Below are positions 1 through 10,318 of a stretch of 32,675 nucleotides of DNA, in pieces. Positions within the stretch are counted from its first letter, which is position 1, and the number at the start of each line of letters is the position of its first letter. A program made the translations under genes and the position numbers. This DNA comes from an uncultured SAR86 cluster bacterium (GTDB lineage: Bacteria > Pseudomonadota > Gammaproteobacteria > Magnimaribacterales > AG-339-G14): NCBI GenBank assembly GCA_902514645.1, contig CABXRO010000012.1:1-32675 (forward strand), in the 5' to 3' direction. Under the pieces are notes generated by a model, which saw only the letters and a program-made list of their open reading frames with translations, did no database searches and was not told the DNA's origin.

Positions 1-611
1 TAAAAAAAAGAGAAGGAGACAAGATTGAAGTATTTAATTCGAAAGGGCAATTCCTTGAAGCATCTATTTCCCTTTTAAACAAAAAAACCTGTGAAATTTT
101 TTCAATAGGCGAGACAAAAATTCAAGAAAAATCCTTCCCAAAAATCTCTTTAGGCATTTCTGAAATAAAAAACTTTGAAAAAATTTTAAATGAAGTAACT
201 CAATTGGGAGTTTATCGAGTTGATTGCTTATCATCTGAAAGATCGAAGTTTTTGAAAAAACCTTCAGAAAAAAAAATAGAAAGATGGAAAAGAGTTGTTA
301 CGGGAGCTTGTGAACAATCCGGAAACAATTGGATGCCACAAATTGGACATAAGACCTTAGATGAATGGCAAATGGAAATACCATCGGAGAATAAGTTTTA
401 TCTAAATCCAGGAGAGAATAAAAATATTGAATCCTTGTCGAAATTAGATGAAATTTACTTTTCCATAGGCCCAGAAGGAGGCTTTTCTCCTAAAGAAATT
501 GATAAAATGAAATCCAATGGTTTAGAAGGTATCTCGCTTGGAGAGTTGGTTATCAAAACAGAAACGGTACCTACTGTATTATTGTCAATGTTAAAAATTT
601 TAAATAAATAA
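1..611 (+). CDS. rsmE: 16S rRNA (uracil-1498-N3)-methyltransferase, 5'-truncated by window edge
   Basis: Frame is open from base 3 (KKREGDKIEVFNSKGQFLEASI...), upstream of the listed ORF start at 204. Contains RsmE-like SxxRSxFL, ERWxRVxxxACEQSGN, IGPEGGFSxxEI and LGxxVIxTETxP motifs. Confidence 0.93.
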   Translation, partial: KKREGDKIEVFNSKGQFLEASISLLNKKTCEIFSIGETKIQEKSFPKISLGISEIKNFEKILNEVTQLGVYRVDCLSSERSKFLKKPSEKKIERWKRVVTGACEQSGNNWMPQIGHKTLDEWQMEIPSENKFYLNPGENKNIESLSKLDEIYFSIGPEGGFSPKEIDKMKSNGLEGISLGELVIKTETVPTVLLSMLKILNK

Positions 612-612
612 A

Positions 613-1548
613 ATGAAATTAGCTTTTGTAATGGATCCCATCTCTCAGATTTCTTATAAAAAAGATTCTACTTTAGCTATGATGGTTGAGGCTCAAGAAA
701 AAGGGCATGAAATTTTTTACATTGAGCCAAACTGTCTTTTTTTTAATTCTGACAAACCCTGTGCAAAATTTTCTCCTATTTCAGTTAAATATCAAGAATC
801 TAGCTGGTTTGAAAAAGGAGAAAATAACGTCTCATCTTTAGATTTCTTCGACGCAATATTAATGAGACAAGACCCTCCTTTCGATATGGGCTACATTAAT
901 AACACTTATATATTGGAGGCTGCCACAAAATTGGGAGTCCGAGTATTCAATGATCCAAAAGCCCTCAGAAATAACAATGAAAAATTGGCAATTCTTGATT
1001 ATCCTTCTTTAATTACCGATACCATAGTGTCTTCTTCAAAAGAGATTATTAAAGACTTTGTTGATACAAATTCCGAAGTAGTTATAAAACCTTTAGGTTT
1101 GATGGGCGGGGAAGGGATCAGAAGACTTCATCATAAAGACGAAGATCTTCTTGAAACTCTCGACTTGATTGATCAAAAAAAAGAAAAAATGATGATACAA
1201 AAATTCATTCCTGAAGTATTTGAAGGAGATAAAAGAGTTATTCTAATTTCAGGCGAAGATTGTGGTTTTTCTGTGACCAGGATTCCTCAAGGAGATGATT
1301 TTCGTGGAAATCTTGCTGCTGGAGGAAAGGCAGAAGTAAGAGAATTGAACAATAGAGATCTTGAGATTGTAAATGCTATAAAACCCAAATTGATCGAAAA
1401 CGGTATTTTGGTTGCAGGTATAGACATATTGGGATCCTTTCTAACTGAAATAAACATTACCAGCCCTACTTGTTTTAGAGAATTGTATGATCAACAAGGC
1501 ATAAATCTCGCTAAGGACTTAATTGAGAAGATAGAAAAAGCTTTTTAA
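613..1548 (+). CDS. gshB: Glutathione synthetase
   Basis: MDPI..I.YKKDST.AMM.EAQ..GHE, RQDPPFDMGYI, VIKPLGLMGGEGIRR, AAGGKAEVR, GIDILGSFLTEINITSPT are GshB signatures. Confidence 0.96.
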   Translation: MKLAFVMDPISQISYKKDSTLAMMVEAQEKGHEIFYIEPNCLFFNSDKPCAKFSPISVKYQESSWFEKGENNVSSLDFFDAILMRQDPPFDMGYINNTYILEAATKLGVRVFNDPKALRNNNEKLAILDYPSLITDTIVSSSKEIIKDFVDTNSEVVIKPLGLMGGEGIRRLHHKDEDLLETLDLIDQKKEKMMIQKFIPEVFEGDKRVILISGEDCGFSVTRIPQGDDFRGNLAAGGKAEVRELNNRDLEIVNAIKPKLIENGILVAGIDILGSFLTEINITSPTCFRELYDQQGINLAKDLIEKIEKAF

Positions 1549-1970
1549 TGGCGAATATCTTAGGCATAGATTACGGACAAAAATATATCGGTTATGCCAT
1601 CGGTAATGACATTACACTTACTTCCTCAATCCAAGGAACAATTATTTATAAAAATCAAAAAAAACTCTTTCAAGAAATACAAGATTTAGTAACCGAGTGG
1701 GAAGTAAAATTAATTATTTTAGGTCTTCCAATAAATATGGACGACACAGAAAGTGAAATGTCTAAAGAGGTTAGAGGTTTTAAGGAAAAAATAGAAAAAT
1801 CTTTAAACATAGTATGTAAACTTCATGATGAGAGACTGTCTTCTTTTGAGGCAAAGGAACAAAAGGAAATAATTAAAAAAAATAAGATACAACCTAATCC
1901 AGGAATTGACGCCTTAGCAGCTCAAGTAATTTTGGAATCTTGGTTAAGAGAAAAAAGTAAAAATGTCTGA
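1548..1970 (+). CDS. ruvX: YqgF/RuvX-type Holliday junction resolvase-like protein
   Basis: GIDYGQKYIGYAIG N-terminus, ILGLPINMDDTESEM, HDERLSSFEA. Adjacent to gshB as in many gammaproteobacteria. Confidence 0.92.
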   Translation: MANILGIDYGQKYIGYAIGNDITLTSSIQGTIIYKNQKKLFQEIQDLVTEWEVKLIILGLPINMDDTESEMSKEVRGFKEKIEKSLNIVCKLHDERLSSFEAKEQKEIIKKNKIQPNPGIDALAAQVILESWLREKSKNV

Positions 1971-3711
1971 TTTCATTCCTGAAGATTTTATACAAAAAGT
2001 TCTAGAGGATTCAGATATTGTCTCTCTAGTTGATTCTTATGTTCCTTTAAAAAGAAAAGGCAAAGATCATTGGGCGCAGTGTCCTTTTTGTGATGATGGT
2101 AGTAACCCATCATTTAGCGTGAGTGATCAAAAGCAATTTTATTATTGTTTTAAATGCAGAGCTTCAGGAAATGCTATTGGTTTTTTGATGAATTATCAGT
2201 CAAAAGATTTTGTTGGGGCTGTGGAAATTTTAGCTAAAAACCTTGGTTTGGAAATTCCAAGGACTAAATCAAACTATGATAGGGAAAAATTTGATGAATT
2301 ATTTCATTTTAATGATGAGGCTAAAAACTTTTATAAGAATAATCTTCTTAGGCCGAAGGAAGGAGAACACATAAGATCTTATTTGAAGGAAAGAGGAATT
2401 TCTGAAGAAATTTCAAAGGAATTTGAATTGGGTTTATGTTTGGAAGGTTGGGATAATCTTGTAAAACATTTTGAATCCAAAAAGATTGAAGCTAAAGAAT
2501 CTTCTAAACTTTTTAAAGTCGCAAAAAATGAAAGAAAGTATGATGTCTTTAGAAATAGATTGATTTTTCCTATTGTCTCTAGAAGAAACAAAATTGTTGG
2601 ATTTGGAGGAAGAGTCTTAGATGATGAAGATCAACCCAAATACCTAAATACTCCAGAATCCGAAGTATTCAAAAAAAGCAGAGAACTATATGGACTTCCA
2701 AATGTTTTAGAAAGAAACTCAAGACCAAGACAGATCTTAGTAGTTGAAGGTTATATGGATGTTTTGGCTTGTTTTAGTTTTGATTTACCTATTGCCGTTG
2801 CAACATTGGGAATAGCGACTAATAAATTTCATTTAGAAACACTTTTTCAAAAGACAGATGAAGTTATTTTTTGTTTTGATGGAGATGAGGCAGGTAGAAA
2901 TGCCTCAAAATTAGCACTCGAAATAGCTATTCCAGTTGTTAAAGATGGTAAAAGAGTTAAGTTTTTATTCTTACCAGATGATCATGATCCTGCAAGTCTG
3001 CTGTTAGAGAAAGGAAAAGATGAACTACCTAAGCTAATTAACGATGCAACAAATCTTTCTGACTATTTATTTGAAAGCATTCTAAAAAAACACGACAGCT
3101 CTTTAGAAGGAAAGGCTGCAGCATCCAAAGAGTTTGTTTCTATAGTGAAGCCCATGCAAGAAGGCAACTTTAAAACTATTCTTATCAATGAGTTTTCAAA
3201 AAAAATGGATATTGATCTTAGTGAAATTTCACCAACAAAACCAGAAGCTAAAAAACATTCTCAAACAGAGGACATGCAAATGGATTTCAGCAAGGTAATC
3301 AAGAGTTTATTAAAATGCATTATTCATAATCCAGATTTAGCTAAATCAGAACACTTGGATTATTTTATAGATAACAATGAGTTTTTAATCAGCCCCTTAA
3401 TCTCTTTTTTGAGAGCAAAATCAGACGTATCTTTTTCTATGATCATCCAAGAATTTCCTGATCAAAAAAATATTCTTATAGATCTATCAAATGATCAAAA
3501 CCTAATTAGTTCTGATGAGGGTTTGAAATTTATAATGCAGGCAGTAGAGTATATCGAAAGAAATCAAGGAGATAACCTTTTACAAAAATTGAAGATAATG
3601 CATGAAAAAAATGAATTAGACCCTAAAGAAAAAATAGAACTTAAAAAGCTTCTTACTGCTAAATTTGAGCATCTTTCTAAGGACGAACTATCCTTATTTA
3701 AAAAGCTCTAA
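1963..3711 (+). CDS. dnaG: DNA primase
   Basis: Zn-finger CPFC..(x)..CFKC, GFGGRVLDD, YLNTPES..F.KS..LYG, VVEGYMDV, CFDGDEAGR TOPRIM motifs. Confidence 0.97.
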   Translation: MSDFIPEDFIQKVLEDSDIVSLVDSYVPLKRKGKDHWAQCPFCDDGSNPSFSVSDQKQFYYCFKCRASGNAIGFLMNYQSKDFVGAVEILAKNLGLEIPRTKSNYDREKFDELFHFNDEAKNFYKNNLLRPKEGEHIRSYLKERGISEEISKEFELGLCLEGWDNLVKHFESKKIEAKESSKLFKVAKNERKYDVFRNRLIFPIVSRRNKIVGFGGRVLDDEDQPKYLNTPESEVFKKSRELYGLPNVLERNSRPRQILVVEGYMDVLACFSFDLPIAVATLGIATNKFHLETLFQKTDEVIFCFDGDEAGRNASKLALEIAIPVVKDGKRVKFLFLPDDHDPASLLLEKGKDELPKLINDATNLSDYLFESILKKHDSSLEGKAAASKEFVSIVKPMQEGNFKTILINEFSKKMDIDLSEISPTKPEAKKHSQTEDMQMDFSKVIKSLLKCIIHNPDLAKSEHLDYFIDNNEFLISPLISFLRAKSDVSFSMIIQEFPDQKNILIDLSNDQNLISSDEGLKFIMQAVEYIERNQGDNLLQKLKIMHEKNELDPKEKIELKKLLTAKFEHLSKDELSLFKKL

Positions 3712-3749
3712 TAGATCAAAATTTAATAGTTAAGACTTTCAAACTTATA

Positions 3750-3755
3750 TATAAT
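3750..3755 (+). promoter_or_regulatory. Possible rpoD-proximal -10 element (TATAAT)
   Basis: Exact TATAAT 15 nt upstream of the rpoD ATG in the dnaG-rpoD gap. No convincing -35 at canonical spacing. Confidence 0.3.
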
Positions 3756-3769
3756 CAACATCCCAAAAT

Positions 3770-5554
3770 ATGATTGACGACGATTTAGAGAATAGTGGGC
3801 TGAGAGAGCTCATAGAAAAAGGTAGAGAACAGGGATATATTACCTTTGCCGATATAAATGATTACTTGCCAGATGAAGTTTCAGATCCTGATCAACTTGA
3901 TGAGGTAATACAGATAATCAATGACTTAGGGTTGCAAGTTTTAGAAGAGGCCCCAGAAGAGGGTTCTAATTTTTCTCCTGCAAATCAAGATACTCCTGAA
4001 ACACCAACTGAAAATGAAATGGGTACCATTGAGTCGGAAGTTGGAAGAACTACAGATCCTGTTCGACTCTACATGAGAGAAATGGGCTCTGTTGATCTTT
4101 TGACCAGAGAAGGAGAAATTGCAATTGCCAAACGTATTGAGGAAGGAGCAAGAGATCTGCTCCATGCTTGTGCTTTTTATCCAGGAATCATTGAAGATGT
4201 TTTGTTGGAATATGAATTAATAAAAAAAGAAGATAAAAGAATTACAGATTTAGTAGTTGGTTTTATGGATGAAGAAGAAGACCTTCCTCCTTCAGCTCAA
4301 GAAGTTGCAGCTAAAGCAGATGATGATGAAGAAGAAGACGTGGGCATTAACATGGAAGAACTTGCAAAAAGATTTTCTTCTGTAAAAAGACAATATAACA
4401 AATCACAAAAAACGATTGCTTCTTCTGGAAGAGACAATGACAAAGCTCAAAAAGAACTAGACAAGCTCGGTGAAATTTTTAAATTTCTTAAACTTTCTCC
4501 AAAAAGATTTGAGACCATATCATTAACTGCTAGAGCTTTAGCAAAAGCCATTAGAGATTCGGAAAAAAAGATTTACGATATTTGCACACAAGACTGCAAT
4601 ATGCCTAGGAAAGATTTTTTAGAAATATTTAGAGACAATCAAACGAATTATAAATTTTTAGATAGCACAATACGTTCTAAAAAAAATTACGCAAAGCTTC
4701 TTAAGGATGTAAAGCCCGATGTAAATAAAATTCAAAAAAGAATTCTTTTGCTTACTGAAAATGTTGGTATGACCGTACAAGAGCTTAAAGATATAACTTC
4801 TAAAATGGCAAAAGGCGAAACAAAAATTAGAAGGGCAAAAAAAGATATGATCGAAGCAAATTTAAGATTGGTTATTTCCATTGCAAAAAAATACACCAAC
4901 AGAGGGCTTCAATTTCTGGATCTTATTCAAGAAGGAAATATTGGCCTCATGAAAGCTGTAGATAAATTTGAGTATAGAAGAGGATATAAATTTTCTACAT
5001 ATGCTACCTGGTGGATCAGACAAGCCATTACGAGGTCAATTGCCGATCAAGCAAGGACAATCCGTATTCCGGTCCATATGATTGAGACAATAAATAAGCT
5101 AAACAGAATTTCACGCCAAATGCTTCAAGAAAACGGTAAAGAACCTTCACCAGAAGAATTATCTGAGAAAATGGACATGCCGGAAGAAAAAATCCGCAAA
5201 GTTTTGAAAATTGCCAAAGAACCGATTTCCACTGAAACACCAATTGGTGACGAAGACGACACAACTTTAGGAGACTTCATTGAAGATCCTTTACAAGACT
5301 CTCCTATAGATGCAGCTACAGAAAACAATCTTCATGATGCAACAGATGGAGTCTTGTCTAGCTTGACGGCAAGAGAGGCTAAAGTTTTAAGAATGAGATT
5401 CGGGATTGGCATGAATACTGACCATACTTTGGAAGAGGTTGGCAAACAATTTGATGTCACTCGAGAGAGGATTAGACAAATTGAAGCAAAAGCATTACGC
5501 AAGCTTAGACACCCATCTAGATCAGGGCATCTTAAAACTTTCCTAGACGAATAA
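3770..5554 (+). CDS. rpoD: RNA polymerase sigma-70 factor RpoD
   Basis: Region 1.1 start, [86 protein letters not shown], and region 4 [22 protein letters not shown]. Confidence 0.98.
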   Translation: MIDDDLENSGLRELIEKGREQGYITFADINDYLPDEVSDPDQLDEVIQIINDLGLQVLEEAPEEGSNFSPANQDTPETPTENEMGTIESEVGRTTDPVRLYMREMGSVDLLTREGEIAIAKRIEEGARDLLHACAFYPGIIEDVLLEYELIKKEDKRITDLVVGFMDEEEDLPPSAQEVAAKADDDEEEDVGINMEELAKRFSSVKRQYNKSQKTIASSGRDNDKAQKELDKLGEIFKFLKLSPKRFETISLTARALAKAIRDSEKKIYDICTQDCNMPRKDFLEIFRDNQTNYKFLDSTIRSKKNYAKLLKDVKPDVNKIQKRILLLTENVGMTVQELKDITSKMAKGETKIRRAKKDMIEANLRLVISIAKKYTNRGLQFLDLIQEGNIGLMKAVDKFEYRRGYKFSTYATWWIRQAITRSIADQARTIRIPVHMIETINKLNRISRQMLQENGKEPSPEELSEKMDMPEEKIRKVLKIAKEPISTETPIGDEDDTTLGDFIEDPLQDSPIDAATENNLHDATDGVLSSLTAREAKVLRMRFGIGMNTDHTLEEVGKQFDVTRERIRQIEAKALRKLRHPSRSGHLKTFLDE

Positions 5555-5581
5555 ATTCATTCAGAATGTTATTAAATTTTA

Positions 5582-5658
<77 letters not shown>

Positions 5659-5709
5659 CTTTATTTAACGCAATGATTTTTTTAAAGATACATATTTGTC
5701 ACGTAGTGA

Positions 5710-7803
5710 TTAATTTGCATTAATTTCTTGTTGCAAAATTACTCGTCTTTCATCTATGAAACGTTTTATAGACGCTCTTGCAGGGTTACAAAACCCGGCT
5801 TCATTTCCTTCAATTTCTTCAGGATTATATGCATCCGCACATCCACTACCGCCATCTAAATTTGCTGGTCTTATGGCAGCATCGGTCGAGAGAATAGCCT
5901 GATCAAGTCGATTCTTTCTTTCCTGAAGCAAAGGACCAACTATGGACCAATTGAAAAATTCGTTCAAAATACTTTGAATTTCTTGATACAGAGCAGCCTT
6001 ATTGCTTTCCTCACTAAAAACTAAATTCCAGAGTATCGGCGGGTCATTAGGATAGAATTGCTCTCCTACCCAATGTGGATTATTGCCTGAAGGAAATGCT
6101 CTCATCTCGATAATGTCTGTAAAAGCATCATAATTCAAAGGCGTACATACGTTTAAGGTTGGATTGTTATCGCAATCATATCCAGGTACATCAATAAATG
6201 TGTAGTCGAAATCGTTTGGCATATAAACCCATTTATTGGTATGTTCATTGAAGTAAAGATAATAATTATTGGCAACACGAACATAATGATCTACTGCACC
6301 CACAACAATTTCTGCTGCCTGAGCCTTAATAAAACCCGGGATATCAAATTTTTGTCCTAGCTCTGCCACAGATGGATTACTTTGTACAAATTGAGCAAAT
6401 TCTCTAAACGCTATTCTTGCATCTGCTATAGATTTCTTTTTAGTTTTCAGATCATAAGTTGGCCTGTAGGGCAGAAACTGTGATACGTTTCCGATAGCGA
6501 TTCCGTTAGCATCTTTTGCATTAATTTCAGTGTTAACAAAATTTGGATTCAAATAATTGGCTGTTCCCAACCATTCCTCTGCCGAATCCGGATCTGATTT
6601 CTCAACACCAATAACACAAAAATTTGTATTAAAGAAAATAGTGGTATCTTCATAAGGATCACAATTGGCATTAAGAACAGGCACGCCAGCTAAGTTGCCA
6701 GGCGCTCCAACTTTAAATAAATAATTGTTTTTATCAAAGTATCTTTTCAAATATGGTTTATCGACTTGTTCCATCATTGTAAAGACACCCATGTTGTAAG
6801 TCCGAGGAAGTGCTTGACCATATAAGGTTTGACCAGCAGCTCCAGTTATTACGAGCTCTACTTGAGCATGGGTAGCTCTTGCTACAGGAACTCCAATTTG
6901 ATTCAGTAACTGATGCGTCAAAACTTCTCTTTGATAACTTGGATCGTCTCTATTGAAGCGAAATCTTAATTTTTCAACTCCCATGAATACTCTATCGTCT
7001 GCTTCCGGATATTCAGGAATATTTTGTGCAACAATTCCTAAACAAGGCAGACCAGGACCAACTGATGCTGGTGTTCCGTTAGCATCAATGCAAGCATATA
7101 CACTTTCATCTTCATCAAACTTTTCATCAAATTTAATAGCAAAACTAAATCGACGAGGTTTGGGCGGGGTACTTTCATAATCAACCGGATACTGCCTACT
7201 TGTATTACCCTGCATTTTAAAGCCCACATTTGAAACAAAGCCAAGGGAAGCTCCCTGATCATCAAGGTAATCAAAATCTGCCTGGCGGTAAATTTCACTG
7301 TGGGTCCAAGATGTCCAAGTTAAAGCAGGTCCACTGGCATCGTTGATACTGTAATTTGAACGAAGCGTGTCGAGCTCAAAAGCTCTCCATTCCTCATAGG
7401 TCATGGTGAGGCGAATTTTATGAAGACGATCTAAAGAAAACAAAGAGGTGCTCTCATCATTTGAACAATTTATTTCTATGCCATTCACATTATTTTGCCC
7501 TACAACACCTGTCTCATTCGCAATTGTGCAATCTTGTCTAGCAGGTTCTCTTTCAATATCTACCTTATATGCATCGCCCTCATTTAATTGTTGGTTGAAA
7601 GAAAAACTCCCATCCTGCGGAACTGACAAATTTTCAGAATTTAAAGATAATCCAATACTTCGAATATTATCCATGCCATTAATGGTGCCACTTATAGAAT
7701 ATGCAGGAATAGGTGGTTGAACCGGAGACGATCCACCACAACTAAGGAGAGACAAAGTCAGAAAGGTTCCCAAAAAAAAATTTAGCAATAACTCCTTATA
7801 CAT
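5710..7803 (-). CDS. CotH kinase family protein, predicted lipoprotein
   Basis: Lipobox-like LSLLSCGGSS. CotH core: LHKIRLTMTYEEW, FKMQGNTSRQYP, KLRFRFNRDDPSYQREVL, GVFTMMEQVDKPYLKRYF, NYLFKVG, WVYMPNDFDYTFID. Confidence 0.85.
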   Translation of the reverse strand: MYKELLLNFFLGTFLTLSLLSCGGSSPVQPPIPAYSISGTINGMDNIRSIGLSLNSENLSVPQDGSFSFNQQLNEGDAYKVDIEREPARQDCTIANETGVVGQNNVNGIEINCSNDESTSLFSLDRLHKIRLTMTYEEWRAFELDTLRSNYSINDASGPALTWTSWTHSEIYRQADFDYLDDQGASLGFVSNVGFKMQGNTSRQYPVDYESTPPKPRRFSFAIKFDEKFDEDESVYACIDANGTPASVGPGLPCLGIVAQNIPEYPEADDRVFMGVEKLRFRFNRDDPSYQREVLTHQLLNQIGVPVARATHAQVELVITGAAGQTLYGQALPRTYNMGVFTMMEQVDKPYLKRYFDKNNYLFKVGAPGNLAGVPVLNANCDPYEDTTIFFNTNFCVIGVEKSDPDSAEEWLGTANYLNPNFVNTEINAKDANGIAIGNVSQFLPYRPTYDLKTKKKSIADARIAFREFAQFVQSNPSVAELGQKFDIPGFIKAQAAEIVVGAVDHYVRVANNYYLYFNEHTNKWVYMPNDFDYTFIDVPGYDCDNNPTLNVCTPLNYDAFTDIIEMRAFPSGNNPHWVGEQFYPNDPPILWNLVFSEESNKAALYQEIQSILNEFFNWSIVGPLLQERKNRLDQAILSTDAAIRPANLDGGSGCADAYNPEEIEGNEAGFCNPARASIKRFIDERRVILQQEINAN

Positions 7804-7846
7804 TTTATATTTCTATAAGTACTCCAGCAGAAAAAAATAAAACCTA

Positions 7847-7879
7847 TTATAAAAAAATCAAGAGTTAAAGAGCTCTTGA
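7847..7879 (-). terminator. Rho-independent terminator of the ACAD/Coq4-like operon
   Basis: Inverted repeat TCAAGAG...CTCTTGA (7858-7879) overlapping the stop of the 7865..8392 gene, followed on the minus strand by TTTTTTT. Confidence 0.7.
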
Positions 7880-8392
7880 CCAACTAATTTTATTTATTGA
7901 CCGTTCACTCGATGAGAGAATTTTTATATTAAAGTCTTTTCTTAAATTTAAGATTTTTCTATTCAGAAGATCTTGTGAAAAAAAATAATTCCACTTTTTC
8001 ATTTTTCTAGTTTTAAAAAAAATCATCGGCCATTTTAAGAGCATCACTCTTAAATAGAGATAAGCATATTTAAAATAGCCAACTTCCTTTATAAGAGCAT
8101 AATTTTTTTCATTAGTTTCTTCTAAGTCAAGTGAGCCTTTATAAACATCTTTTATTAATTGAAAGTAGTCTCCACCAAAAAATAACCAGCAATCCAACAT
8201 TGCTTCTTCTTCTAAAGAAGTATCTAAACCAAAAACTACATGAGTAGCGTCGTGACATAAAATGTTCAGTTTTTCGTCTTCTGAACAATTTTCACCTAAA
8301 ACGTGTCGATTATTTTCTCTTAAATAATTTCGATATTCTTCTATGCCTTCTTTTAAAGTGAGTTCACAAGATTGATCTTGGTAATTAAGCAT
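7865..8392 (-). CDS. Small Coq4-like protein (paralog 2)
   Basis: 175 aa. Contains HDATH-VVFGLDTSLEE-E, i.e. HDxxHx11E, the Coq4 metal-binding motif. Paralogous over its length to 8461..8988. Confidence 0.65.
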   Translation of the reverse strand: MLNYQDQSCELTLKEGIEEYRNYLRENNRHVLGENCSEDEKLNILCHDATHVVFGLDTSLEEEAMLDCWLFFGGDYFQLIKDVYKGSLDLEETNEKNYALIKEVGYFKYAYLYLRVMLLKWPMIFFKTRKMKKWNYFFSQDLLNRKILNLRKDFNIKILSSSERSINKISWSRAL

Positions 8393-8460
8393 TCAAATAT
8401 TATAAATAAATGCTTAAAAATAATTCAACTTTGTTAAGAGACGATTTTTTTCTAGAAACT

Positions 8461-8988
8461 TTATTCGGGATTTTTGATAGCTCCAGACCACTCAATGTGT
8501 TTTTTAGGCCTTTGATTTTCAGAAAGTATCTGTATTCCGTATTCTCCCCTAAGATCAGAAATTTTTCTTTTAAGGTAAGAATCTGGGACTTTTAGAGGCC
8601 ATTTTTTTTTCATTCTAAATCTCATCTTTAAAATACCAAAAAGAGATTTATAAACATAAAACATTGATATAAAGGTTTTTTTTAAGCCTACTTCTTTCCA
8701 CAAAAATTTCATATGATTCTTTAAAAAGGGATCTTCAAAATAGGCAAGATAATCTTTCCACTGATAAGAACACAAAATAAGACCATGAAGGTCATTTATC
8801 GCTTCTTCTTCAAAAGTAACGCCATTTCCAAAAATAACATGGGTACAGTCATGACATTGCCAGATTTTATAGTCATCATCTGATTCATCTGTTCCAATTT
8901 TTTTATTATTTTCTTTTAAATAATCTAAATAGATTTTCAATCCCTCAGCTAAAGTAAGTTCACAGTTTTGATCTTTGAAAGCCAACAT
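8461..8988 (-). CDS. Small Coq4-like protein (paralog 1)
   Basis: 175 aa. HDCTH-VIFGNGVTFEE-E (HDxxHx11E). Shared N-terminus DQ.CELTL.EG...Y..YL.ENN and C-terminus KI..LR...I.ILS...R...I.WS.A with paralog 2. Confidence 0.65.
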   Translation of the reverse strand: MLAFKDQNCELTLAEGLKIYLDYLKENNKKIGTDESDDDYKIWQCHDCTHVIFGNGVTFEEEAINDLHGLILCSYQWKDYLAYFEDPFLKNHMKFLWKEVGLKKTFISMFYVYKSLFGILKMRFRMKKKWPLKVPDSYLKRKISDLRGEYGIQILSENQRPKKHIEWSGAIKNPE

Positions 8989-9004
8989 TAAGAAATTATA
9001 ACTT

Positions 9005-10225
9005 TTATAAGGTTTCGTGTTTACCTAATTCATACCTGGCAACTGTTCGCCTGTGAACTTCATCAGGACCATCTCCTATTCTTAAATATCTTACAGAGGC
9101 ATATAAGCTTGCTAAAGGCGTATCTTGAGAAACACCCGCACCACCATGAATCTGAATAGCTTTATCTATGACTTTAGTTGCCATTAAAGGAATTGCTACT
9201 TTAATTTGAGCAATTTCACTTTTTGCAATTTTATTTCCTGTGGTGTCCATCATGTGAGCTGCTTTGAGTGTCATTAATCTACACATTTCGATTTCTATTC
9301 TGCAGTCAGCTATAACATCATAATTTCCACCAAGTTCGGCCAGAGGTTTTCCAAAGGCTTCTCTATTAAGCGAGCGTTTACACAAAAGGTCTAAAGCTCT
9401 TTCTGCGACTCCAATAATTCTCATACAATGATGTATTCTTCCTGGACCTAGTCTTCCCTGAGCTATCTCAAAACCTCTACCTTCTCCTAAAATTAAGTTT
9501 TCTTTTGGGACTCTTACATCTTTAAGTTTCAGATGGGCATGCCCATTGGGCGCATGGTCTGCACCATAAACAGTCAACATTCTTAGATTTTCAATACCAT
9601 TTGCATCTGTGGGAATAAGGATCTGAGATTGTCTTTGGTGCTTAGGATTTTCTGGGTTCGTAACACCCATAAAAATCATTACTTTACAATCAGGCCTACC
9701 AAATCCAGAAGTCCACCACTTTTCTCCATTGACTACGTATTCTTCTCCGTCCTTTTCTATACTACTTTCTATATTGGTAGCATCAGAAGATGCCACGTTA
9801 GGCTCTGTCATGGCAAAAGCTGACCTGATTTCGCCATCTAAAAGAGGCTGTAACCATTTTTGTTTTTGAAAATCAGATCCGAATTTATCAAGAACTTCCA
9901 TATTACCTGTATCCGGTGCAGAACAATTAAATATTTCTGAAGCAAAACTTACTTTCCCCATCATCTCTGCAAGTGGAGCGTACTCTAAATTTGTTAAGCC
10001 AAAACCATTCTCACTTTCAGGTAAGAAAAAATTCCACAAACCTTGATCTTTTGCTTTTTGTTTCAATTCATTTATTACTTTAGGGACTTGCCATGGATTT
10101 CCAGCATCACGGAAAGCTTTCATCTCCAAAGCATAAGTCTCTTCAGCGGGATAAATATTTTCATCCATGAAAAGAGAAACTTTTTGAATCAATTCTCTTG
10201 TCTTTGAAGTGTGTTTAAAATTCAT
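9005..10225 (-). CDS. Acyl-CoA dehydrogenase family protein
   Basis: [68 protein letters not shown]. Preferred start [12 protein letters not shown] (10225) rather than the listed 10243. Confidence 0.93.
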   Translation of the reverse strand: MNFKHTSKTRELIQKVSLFMDENIYPAEETYALEMKAFRDAGNPWQVPKVINELKQKAKDQGLWNFFLPESENGFGLTNLEYAPLAEMMGKVSFASEIFNCSAPDTGNMEVLDKFGSDFQKQKWLQPLLDGEIRSAFAMTEPNVASSDATNIESSIEKDGEEYVVNGEKWWTSGFGRPDCKVMIFMGVTNPENPKHQRQSQILIPTDANGIENLRMLTVYGADHAPNGHAHLKLKDVRVPKENLILGEGRGFEIAQGRLGPGRIHHCMRIIGVAERALDLLCKRSLNREAFGKPLAELGGNYDVIADCRIEIEMCRLMTLKAAHMMDTTGNKIAKSEIAQIKVAIPLMATKVIDKAIQIHGGAGVSQDTPLASLYASVRYLRIGDGPDEVHRRTVARYELGKHETL

Positions 10226-10318
10226 AAATTTATGATAAACCAATGATATTCAAACCGTTATTTATTTTAGTGCTCAACGGATTATCTTTTATAATGATTC
10301 TTTCAAAATAGGGGGAAT

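Noticed and set aside
1963-5554. Absence of rpsU before dnaG-rpoD as an anomaly
   Set aside because: rpsU is often detached from dnaG-rpoD in other lineages; no evidence of local rearrangement.
7038-7298. 86 aa - strand ORF in another frame inside the CotH gene, and similar shadow ORFs (2379-2591, 3941-4165, 5028-5328, 6953-7180, 7448-7720, 9629-9823, 10605-11137, 14016-14219, 15126-15323, 16547-16780, 16943-17167, 19738-19941, 20365-20655, 24112-24360, 24762-25025, 25372-25665, 26238-26447, 28870-29280, 30548-30805, 31053-31283, 31400-31603)
   Set aside because: They overlap well-supported genes in alternative frames and show low-complexity or antisense-like composition.
8410-8595. 61 aa + strand ORF between/over the Coq4-like genes
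   Set aside because: Mostly antisense to the conserved C-terminus of paralog 1, with no recognisable features.
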